Source of the DNA: Anoplopoma fimbria
Lineage: Eukaryota; Chordata; Actinopteri; Perciformes; Anoplopomatidae
Assembly: GCF_027596085.1 (NCBI RefSeq)
Contig: NC_072472.1
Location: forward strand, 13,316,471-13,380,470
Length of the DNA stretch: 64,000 bases
Direction of reading: 5' to 3'
Shown piece by piece: positions 13,558 through 64,000 of the stretch. Numbering within the stretch: position 1 is the first letter of the stretch; each line of letters begins with the position of its first letter. The notes beneath the pieces are model-generated. The model saw only the letters and a list, made by a program, of their open reading frames with translations. It searched no databases and was not told the origin of the DNA. The position numbers were made by a program, and so were the translations under genes.

Positions 13558-16314
13558 CTACGCAGAAAGAGAAAGGAATTGAGTTCACAGTCTAGAGAAG
13601 TGGTTGTCTCATTGTTTTGGTATTGTCTGTACCTATTTGCTTTTGTGTCTCTACTTATGTGCTTTGTATTGTGTTAATGTACTTTTGTCTGTGCTCTTAT
13701 TTTTTCCTTCAATGCCATCAACCTGCCAGGAACCGCAGAAGTAAATTTGCCAGTAAAGCTAAATCTGGCACATTTACATGATGATAATTGATGTGCTTCT
13801 TAATTAAATAAACATAATCAATAGCAGTCATTGGGCCAGATGAGCTCCACCCTGGACAGGTCACCAGTCTGTCCCATAGCAGGCACATATAAACAACCAC
13901 TCACACTAATGTAGAGATGCCAATTAAACTGCATGTCTTTCGACTGTGTGCAACAGTGCACCACCATTAACTGGGATAAATACATCTAAATAAAGTTACA
14001 TGCACTGAACACAGTCAACAGTGTTGTGATGACTCACTGGTATGCAACACATGCATCATCTTCTTCCACATAATAAGCTGGAAGGGGCCTGAGAAGTCTG
14101 TAAATTCAGTCGGACAATTAACTGTGTCAAGAGATGGAAAAGGCTTGCAGTGGATGACTCTGTGGAAGAGAAAAAAAAAAGAGAGCAAAAAACAAAGATT
14201 ATGAAAAGGGTAGATTTCATTTTTAAAAGCTTTTTATCAGGTCCATATCAAATAAACAACAGTACGCTACTTACTCATTGAATGTCTCGGCAAGGCTCTG
14301 AAAAAAGAAAGGCATTCTTTGATTAGTATTTAACACACTCACAATTTAATTCAAACAATATGTTTAATAAGATGTTTTTTAACAGTAGGTTCTTTATTAT
14401 AGACCGGCAATATCTGACAGAAATCCATCTCTACTGTGACACTCTAGCAGATGAATGGTGATGTAAGAGTAAGAACACCTGTCAGACAACCAATACATCA
14501 GACTGACCTCAAAGCTAGTTTTCCCACTGATGTTTCTGTGGATATCAGCTATAGCTTTATCCACGGCTGACTCCTCCGTCTCCACTATCTTCAAGTTCTC
14601 GTCTATGACGGCCATGGTGGCCACTTCCTCAGCATCCAGGCTCTCAAGCAGGGAGTCTCTCTCGTCGAGCAAGAATTGGACCAAAGCACCAACATCGGCC
14701 TCAATCTTCTCCTTGAGTCTCTTCTTCTTCAACTGGAGGACAGAGATTTTAAAAAGGGGGTTAGGATGAAGGATCCGATGATGATGATGATGATGATGAT
14801 AAGTGCCAATGTCATCTATGTTCAGTCAGTGTTAAGTGTAACATGTCAACATACTTATGCAAATGTCAACAGCAAAAAAACATGCAACTAAAAGGTCCAT
14901 TCCATACCTTGACTTCACTTCTGGTACGCTCATCAGCTGTTACAACTTTTACACATTGAGACTTCTGCCAGTTTAGCTCCATCAGCCTCAGTTTCAATTC
15001 CATCTGTAACAAACATATACATCAAGACACATGTACACAGGAAAACAGAAATAATGCATCATGATATCACAAAAACAAAAACAAACACAAATATTTTAAA
15101 TGTAGCGAATAAAACTTGTGGCAAAGGCCATATAATCTCTGATTCCTCGGCCAAATACACAGCAGGTGATTAAAAGAAGGGAAAACTTCCTACCAAATAC
15201 AAACATTTAGACTTACCTTCATGTCATTCACAACTTCTGGCACAGGTGCTACCTCATGGTGTCTGAAACAACAGTAAAACAAATAACAGGCAGTTAGTGG
15301 TTTAAAGGGCAATTTGTCACACCATCAGAAAACACTTAACCTGTGGAGTTTTCTTGTAATCAAACAGAAGACGTTTTTATTTAGTGCTTCTTAACAAACA
15401 CTGTGTGTATCCTTGAGGTCTAACAAAAGTGTTGAGTGAATCCTTCCTCGAATAGAATTAGAAAAGTAGTAGCAGTCCCGAAAGGCATCTCAAAAAACTT
15501 TAGGTGCATGCTTTTGGAACTCTTATCCTACATAATGGCTGCGTTCAAAATCTCATACTAAACACTAGATCACCATGTGCTGTATACGGCCAACTAAATT
15601 ATTAGTTTGCCAGTACCAGCAGACTGTTCACACTGAAGTATACTCAAGCAATAAGTCTTATCTGCATCATATGACTGGATCAATCACAACGATACTGGTC
15701 CGCACTACCGTTAAATAAAAGTCGTTTATCACAAATGTTAATCAACATCTACTCTTCCAAATAATTTAATGTTTTCTTGTATTATTTTAAGATAAATTAA
15801 ATCATTAGATATTTTAGTGTTAAATACAGTATTTTCTACAGTACATTATAAAAGTGACCTCTCGCAACTTTCCTCTTAACGATAGCTTAATGTCAACCGC
15901 CATCATTTGTAATAATTTGATGCCTGCCTCGCAGTCCGCCATTTAACAGTCTGAGGAGCCGTCTTCTCATCTCTACATAGAACAGAAATGTTTGCTCATC
16001 TAGTATATATCCTGGCATTTTTCACATTCTCAAAATCCACATACTATGCAGGTCGAACGCACAACATAGTCATTTTTTCGTCACACTTTGGCATGCAAAC
16101 TCATCATGGATGAAAAAGGTGACGTGGACACAAAGTTGTTGCAGCCACTCGTCATAGTGTGACTGACTCGCACGCAAATTGGCTTGTTGTGATAACCTCA
16201 GCACATGTTGCTTACAGCGTACCGGTTAAATTAATTGGCTACGAAAAGCAAAAGACGGTCTAGAATGGTATAAGACACCAGTATTGCAAAATTCTAATTA
16301 ATTGAGTTACATTC

Positions 16315-16346
<32 letters not shown>

Positions 16347-18697
16347 CTCCAAGTTAAAACGTTTGAGTCTGAGAGTATGTTCCACTTTTCAATATTAATT
16401 GGCAGTAAATGGCAAGATTAAGCTGTACACCTACTCAAAGTTAGCAATAAAAGATTCTAAAACCTTGAAGTCAAAATTACAACCACATTTAGACATAAAT
16501 GACTCATACTTGAGTACTGTAAAACAATTGAATCAGAGTACTTGAATATGGAAATTATATATATATATTTTTTTTTGCATTCAATCGCGGTCCTTGTCAA
16601 ACCCCTTCCTTATATGCCCATACAGACAATGTTTTTCTTTTGAAGACAACAGTGACTGTTTGCATGTTACCAACTTGGCCTTCTCCCAGAAGTCTGTGCT
16701 TTCTCGCCTCTCAGGTTTCCACCGACCGTGGTTGTACCTGCTGACTTGGCCTTGCCTGACACCCACTGCTACTACTATTATTATTACAAGTCACATTTGT
16801 TTTACTGCTACCACTGCTATTATTCAAATTATTATAACTGCTTTTATTAGTGCTACTTCTGCTATTACTATTCTCATATGTCTATTTCTGTCATATGGAT
16901 TGACTATGTTGTAATTTGATTAAGTTTTTATTATTTGCACATCACATCTATTGCATTTCTGCCCATCCTGGGAGAGGGGTGCCTCCTCAGTTGCTCTCCC
17001 TTATGTTTTTGATAAATGTTAATGCAATGAACAGTTATGGTGCACTATACTGTCTATACCCACAGTTGTGCAGCTCAACTTTGCCAAAGTATATCACCAC
17101 TGCCTAAATCTTTATCATCTTCCACACTTACCCTGATTAAGAGGCACATTCCACCCTAATAATAATAATAATATCAAATACATGCATCCACAGCTTCATG
17201 TTTTGCTTTTGCTGATTTCTAATAGGATAGGAGAATTTACATTTGCAATGGTTTTATGAAGCATAAAACCTAATCGGCCCAATCATGGCTTTATTAATGA
17301 GAAAAAGATTGTGCCAAAGTGATAAGACTTAGATTGAGTTCTCTCATTAAGGTTTTAAGCGTGGGCATTAGCATGATTAAGACACAAAACAGGGAAAGCA
17401 TCCCTTCAGTAGAGGTATGGCAGGGGTAAGGGAGAACCCTGATTACTGAAAGATATAAACTTGGTCTTGCTTAGGATAAGAATTTTCTCCAGTATCCCAT
17501 TTGTAAAAATATTCAGGTTTCTTGGAAATAGCAACTTTGTGGAAACATTCAGACACCTGGCAATGGCTGGGTCCCAGTTTTCATCAGGGCAATACTCCAA
17601 CCTGTCATAGAAACTGTTTGAGGTTTCAAAAGTGTGGTTACTGTCAAACGCAAAGACATTTCTGCAGTTCATAATGCATGTAGCTATGCAGCTATAATGT
17701 GGCATGTCATGCGTTTAGGCTCTTCTGCATTTGTACAGATTCCTTTAACCGGCCAGGTCTAAACTGGTAACCTGCAATGATGGTGAGTGACTGTTAAATT
17801 TTACTGAAGAGGAATACCTTTTTCAGAGCAAAGAGAAACCAAATAGTATGCATATTCTTTTCCTATGTTGATGTGAACACGACCAACCTGTGTGCTCTAG
17901 ATTCCCTGCAGACCACACAGATGGGCCTTTTATCCGTCTGGCAGTACAGTTTCAGCTCCTCTCCGTGTTGGTCACACTTTTCATCTACTTTAACAGGCTT
18001 GGAGGGGGGAGGACATGTCCCCAGACAGTCCAGGTCTTCTAGTTTGTCCACCAGGTTCTGCACCAGGTAGTTTTTTGTGAAACTCCTCTTGTTGAACACC
18101 TGAGAGAAAAAAAGAAAACAACTGAGAAATGTGCAGAGATCTGCTTGTGACCAAGGCCAGAGTCCGTATTACTTGGTTCACATTTTTTTTTATTTTTTTT
18201 ATTATGCATGAAGAAAATCCTTTATAGCTCACACACAGGGGTACGTCATTCGTGTTATCCAACTTCCCTGCTCACAATTTGGCATTAATGTCAGCTAATG
18301 TTAGCCAGCATTGGAAAGGTAACCCACAAAAAAAAAAAAAAATGCTCTTTTCTGCAAATATCATTATCATAGACCAACAGACACCAGCTAATCTGAATTC
18401 CCTTACATATATAACGCGTGAAAGTAAATAAATACGGATTGTCACAAGTGCACTATACACATTTCATGGGGAAAAAAGCACGACAGGAAAATAGAAACGC
18501 TTGCAATAACTCACCGTCCGGCATTGAGGACACTGATACCCGTAGTCTCCGCCATTTTCATCCCAGTGCATGCAGATGCAAAAGCGACAGAAATTATGGC
18601 CGCATTTCAGTATGACAGGATCTTTGAAGAAGTCCAAACAAATTGCACACGTGAGCTCTTTCCTCAGGTCGTCTCCAGCTGCAGCAGCGGTAGCCAT
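13028..18697 (-). CDS. RING/B-box2/coiled-coil/PRY-SPRY TRIM protein, probable E3 ubiquitin ligase (478 aa, complete)
   Basis: A complete class IV TRIM gene. Exons in transcription order: 18697-18515, 18099-17888, 15262-15217, 15003-14908, 14732-14508, 14297-14275, 14159-14038, 13557-13028, totalling 1437 nt. All junctions are GT-AG and in frame. The C3HC4 RING is at C17, C20, C32, H34, C37, C40, C56, C59. B-box2 has the full C-x2-H-x7-C-x2-D-x4-C-x2-C-x5-H-x2-H set. A leucine/glutamate-rich coiled coil follows. A PRY-SPRY domain of about 185 residues has the [15 protein letters not shown] and [17 protein letters not shown] landmarks. The 96 nt and 23 nt exons are typical of this class. The nearest relatives I recall are TRIM39/NF7/A33-like proteins, but the orthologue is not clear. 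The gene is intact and is probably a cytoplasmic ubiquitin ligase whose SPRY domain selects targets. Confidence 0.93.
14038..14159 (-). CDS. SPRY-TRIM exon 7, linker to PRY-SPRY
   Basis: 122 nt between acceptor cttccacag and donor gtgagtca. It encodes [15 protein letters not shown], then [20 protein letters not shown], the amphipathic linker that packs against the coiled coil. It ends with the A of a split Met codon. Confidence 0.9.
14275..14297 (-). CDS. SPRY-TRIM exon 6, 23 nt microexon
   Basis: Between acceptor ttttttcag and donor gtaagtag. It encodes SLAETFN plus two bases of Glu. A 23 nt exon just before the linker is a conserved feature of this TRIM class, and the flanking frames fit only if it is included. 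Confidence 0.9.
14508..14732 (-). CDS. SPRY-TRIM exon 5, coiled coil
   Basis: 75 codons, phase 0-0, acceptor cctccag, donor gtcagtct. It begins [11 protein letters not shown] and continues through [17 protein letters not shown] to ISGKTSFE, a charged heptad-like helix. The first codon is TTG (Leu), not a start. Confidence 0.92.
14777..14800. repeat. (GAT)8 microsatellite
   Basis: Eight gat units on the + strand in the intron between SPRY-TRIM exons 4 and 5. Confidence 0.85.
14908..15003 (-). CDS. SPRY-TRIM exon 4, coiled coil (96 nt)
   Basis: Exactly 32 codons, phase 0-0, between acceptor gttacag and donor gtatggaa. It encodes [16 protein letters not shown] and [11 protein letters not shown] 96 nt exon at this position is a hallmark of class IV TRIM genes. 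Confidence 0.92.
15217..15262 (-). CDS. SPRY-TRIM exon 3, end of B-box
   Basis: A 46 nt exon between acceptor tgtttcag and donor gtaagtct. It completes Arg and supplies the last B-box His in [15 protein letters not shown]. It is too short to be found by ORF length alone; its frame fits both neighbours exactly. Confidence 0.9.
15263..17887 (-). other. SPRY-TRIM intron 2 with repeat debris
   Basis: A 2.6 kb intron with no exon recognised. It holds an A run at about 16322-16345. At about 16560-17110 there is a segment whose words (tactactattattatta tracts, then cctgggagaggggtgcctcctcag) resemble the 3' portion of a common fish LINE-type repeat. That attribution is from memory and weak. Confidence 0.4.
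17888..18099 (-). CDS. SPRY-TRIM exon 2, B-box2
   Basis: 212 nt between acceptor ctctcag and donor gttggtcg. It encodes [20 protein letters not shown] and most of the B-box ([26 protein letters not shown]), ending with two bases of an Arg codon. Confidence 0.92.
18515..18697 (-). CDS. SPRY-TRIM exon 1, RING finger
   Basis: 61 codons from ATG 18697-18695 (M-A-T-A) to a Thr codon, then donor gtgagtta. The whole RING is in this exon: CAIC at 17-20, CGHNFCRFC at 32-40, CPQC at 56-59. This ATG is placed correctly before the RING; no nearer upstream start is needed. Confidence 0.93.
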
Positions 18698-18900
18698 GTT
18701 TACCAGCCAACAGCAGCACAACACTGTCCAATGCTGGAAGTAAAGGAAGAGGAGGGAGGGAAGCGGGCACATTTGTGGTGCGTCATCTCCGATTTAACCA
18801 ATCAGCTTCTTCCCCCTCTCTCTCTCTCAACCTGCTGTCTCACACTGCTCGTACTCTAATCAGGCAGTAGCCAATGGCGAGGGCAGTAAAATAATACTTG
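18698..18900 (-). promoter_or_regulatory. probable promoter region of the SPRY-TRIM gene
   Basis: Just upstream of the ATG. It holds two CCAAT-type boxes (accaatcag near 18797 and gccaatgg near 18870, + strand) and a C/T-rich tract around 18810-18830. No TATA box at a sensible distance was seen. The transcription start is unknown. Confidence 0.35.
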
Positions 18901-19009
18901 ATGAAATCTCACTTTTTATTATTGACAAGTACAGTACCAGTCAAAATTTTGGACACACCTTCTCATTCAATGTTTTTTTCTTTATTTTTATTATTATTTA
19001 TTTCTACAT

Positions 19010-19561
19010 TGTAGTGTATTTTATCATATTCTGCTATACCTTGTTGTAATGAGGCCATGGAGTTGTTGCATGCTATGTGAAGTTGGGATTCAGGGTTTTT
19101 AGGAGCTGCCCTGATAATGACCTCATGACCAACCTATGGCATGACAACCTTGTTTATGGTGATGTTTACGCAGACGAAGAGTCTAGGTTCTCAGGAACTG
19201 CCCTAATAATGACCTCATGACCTACATAAGACATGACAACCTTGTTTATAGGGATGTTTCCACAGATGGAGGATACTAGGGTCTCAGGAACGTATTTCAA
19301 AAAGTGTATGTTTCAAGGTGTCTGAATGATGTATGTACTGCTCAACATGTGTTTTGCCTTTGTGCACATTTAGGGGATGCACAACACACATATAAGTTCA
19401 GACTGAAGGCTGAGAGCCTCAGTCCATGCTGAATCTCTGTATGGGCTCCATTCTGCGCAGAATGACTTCAGATGCATTGATTCAATAAAGAAAATTGTTG
19501 AAACTGCATCAACGGACCTGGACATCTTCCTTCATCCTTTGATATCAAATGATATACTACA
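19010..19561 (+). mobile_element. solo LTR 1 (552 bp) inside the MITE
   Basis: Begins TGTAGT and ends ACTACA, a 6 bp perfect inverted end of TG...CA type. It is flanked by ACAT at 19006-19009 and again at 19562-19565, a 4 bp target duplication. Inside are a tandem duplication of about 92 bp (from 19101 and 19193), a TATAAG at 19391 and AATAAA at 19484, in the order expected for U3-R-U5 on the + strand. No internal retroviral genes remain, consistent with LTR-LTR recombination. Confidence 0.82.
19101..19284 (+). repeat. 92 bp tandem duplication in solo LTR 1
   Basis: Two copies sharing ctgccct-ataatgacctcatgacc, catgacaaccttgtttat and gatgttt-c-cagA, offset by 92 bases. Being upstream of the TATA-like site, this is where retroviral enhancers sit. 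Confidence 0.75.
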
Positions 19562-19663
19562 ACATCCAAACTATGAAGGAACACATATAGAATTATGTGG
19601 TAAACAAACAAATGCTCAACAAACCAGAATATGTTTTAGATTTTAGATTCTGTAATATAAAAT

Positions 19664-19760
19664 AATCATGACAGCAGTATTAACCAACACGCTTTACTTT
19701 ATTAGTGATATAGGGTAGCCATGACAGCTGTATTAACAAGCACGCTTTACTTTATTACAC
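19664..19760 (+). repeat. about 50 bp imperfect duplication at the start of solo LTR 2
   Basis: catgacagcagtattaacc-acacgctttactttattag is followed about 50 bases later by catgacagctgtattaac-agcacgctttactttatta. This is a second internal duplication in the same U3. Confidence 0.7.
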
Positions 19761-19856
19761 GTAAACACAGGCACTCAGAAAGAGTGGAAAGGTGCTGCAG
19801 AAGGTCAGAAACTGCGTGAGAGCATCCCCGCGTCTACACGCCAACCTTGAACAGCC

Positions 19857-20017
19857 ACACAAGAATGGGGAGGGCCTGAGACACACACATATACACATGA
19901 TGAATCAAACACACAAGAACAGGGAGGGCCTGACACTCACACATATACACATGATGAATCAGTCACACCAGAACAGGGAGGGCCTGACACACACACATAT
20001 ACACATGATGAATCAAC
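19857..20017 (+). repeat. 54 bp tandem repeat, three copies, in solo LTR 2
   Basis: The word gggcctga recurs at 19872, 19926 and 19980. Each unit carries acacatatacacatgatgaatca. It lies in the U3 part of the LTR. Confidence 0.85.
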
Positions 20018-20557
20018 CACCTGGCTTAAGGAGTAGGCAAGGTCGTACTCTACGAGGACAATACCCTCACTGTAGAAAACTGACAAATAACAAGATGAGG
20101 AAATAGTACAGATTGCCCGAATAAAACCCGTTCAGACCAGATTCGCACATGTACACTCGACAACATACACACACACTGAAAGATGACAGCAACCAATGGG
20201 ACGTGAGCCAGTGTGGGCGGATATGCCCAGAGCTCCAACCAGGCCGCTTATAGCTAAAACAAGCTCCGCCTGCTACTTTAATATTTGACCAATAGGCTCC
20301 CTAACGGAGAACCTATGAAATCCGCTGCGCACCTTGTCCTAAGCGCCTTTTTATTTTGGTACTCTAACTCTGTTAGACATCCATAACTAGGACCGTGCAC
20401 GTATAAATGCCGGAAATGTAATACTCTTGCTAAGCTTGCAATAAAGCGTTTTGACTTTAACTCAACTGTTTCTCTCTGGTGTCTGACGAATCCTGAGCAC
20501 AACAATTCTTCAAAGTAGTTGAATGAGAAGGTGTGTCCAAACTTTTGACTGGTACTG

Positions 20558-64000
<43,443 letters not shown>

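Larger units (their letters stand above)
19651..20504 (+). mobile_element. solo LTR 2 (854 bp) inside the MITE
   Basis: Begins TGTAATA and ends GCACAACA. It is flanked by ATTC at 19647-19650 and at 20505-20508, a 4 bp target duplication. TATAAA at 20402 and AATAAA at 20440 mark a promoter and poly(A) signal in + orientation, with a U5-like end after them. It is unrelated in sequence to LTR 1, so a different retrotransposon family made it. No gag/pol remains. Confidence 0.82.
18932..20557. mobile_element. Tc1-type MITE carrying two nested solo LTRs
   Basis: The left end CAGTACCAGTCAAAATTTTG at 18932 is the reverse complement of the right end finishing ...GACTGGTACTG at 20557. The inverted repeats match over about 39 bases with one difference (ATTTT vs AGTTT). 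TA dinucleotides at 18930-18931 and 20558-20559 are the duplicated target, as for Tc1/mariner. Removing the two LTRs and one copy of each duplication leaves an element of about 212 bases without transposase, a non-autonomous MITE. The terminal sequence is one I recognise as widespread in fish. Confidence 0.88.

Noticed and set aside
19857..20017. CRISPR-like spacing of direct repeats
   Set aside because: The whole 54 bp unit repeats with no unique spacers, and it lies in a vertebrate LTR.
19792..20106. 104-codon ORF with a repeated protein pattern
   Set aside because: The 54 bp repeat is divisible by three, so the frame stays open by chance inside LTR U3. There is no start context or homology.

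Overview
This is vertebrate, almost certainly teleost fish, nuclear DNA. The evidence is short exons split by GT-AG introns, very long (CA)n/(TG)n microsatellites, Tc1-type terminal repeats of the kind common in fish, L2-like LINE debris, and proteins that match vertebrate family members closely. No bacterial, viral or operon-type organisation is present. I worked from the sequence and remembered family sequences only; no search was run.

Layout. (1) 1-4272, + strand: the last seven coding exons of a TRIM-NHL ubiquitin ligase, best matched to TRIM3, covering the end of the inter-domain linker and the complete six-bladed NHL propeller. (2) About 4273-13027: the trim3 3' flank, then a degenerate AT-rich tandem array built on a 'tactatgactttttt...gacata' theme (about 6.6-9.8 kb; a smaller relative lies inside a trim3 intron), then a gene-free stretch that probably includes the 3' UTR of the next gene. 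(3) 13028-18697, - strand: a complete eight-exon RING/B-box2/coiled-coil/PRY-SPRY TRIM gene of 478 aa, arranged tail-to-tail with trim3. All eight exons join in frame. (4) 18932-20557: a small Tc1-type MITE with near-perfect 39 bp inverted ends and a TA duplication. It was later hit by two separate solo LTRs, each flanked by its own 4 bp duplication. (5) 20558-55982, - strand: the last 22 coding exons (1436 aa plus stop) of a FRAS1/FREM family basement-membrane protein, best matched to FREM2. They encode five Calx-beta domains, the conserved C-terminal region, two furin-type sites, one transmembrane helix and a short tail ending in a PDZ ligand (SSEV). The putative 3' UTR carries a 120 bp (CA)n tract. 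(6) 55983-64000: no exon recognised. The giant CSPG-repeat exon(s) of the FREM gene should lie beyond the right edge.

The three genes are not an obvious functional unit. TRIM3 is a cytoplasmic ubiquitin ligase (brain-enriched in mammals), the SPRY TRIM is an innate-immunity-type or general ubiquitin ligase, and FREM2 acts outside the cell in epithelial-mesenchymal adhesion (Fraser complex with FRAS1 and FREM1, with GRIP1 binding the tail). The most distinctive observations are the nested MITE/solo-LTR insertion, whose order can be reconstructed to the base, the internal tandem duplications in both LTRs, the exon-pair architecture of the Calx-beta domains, and the AT-rich array shared by two places. 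I found no convincing novel multi-gene system.
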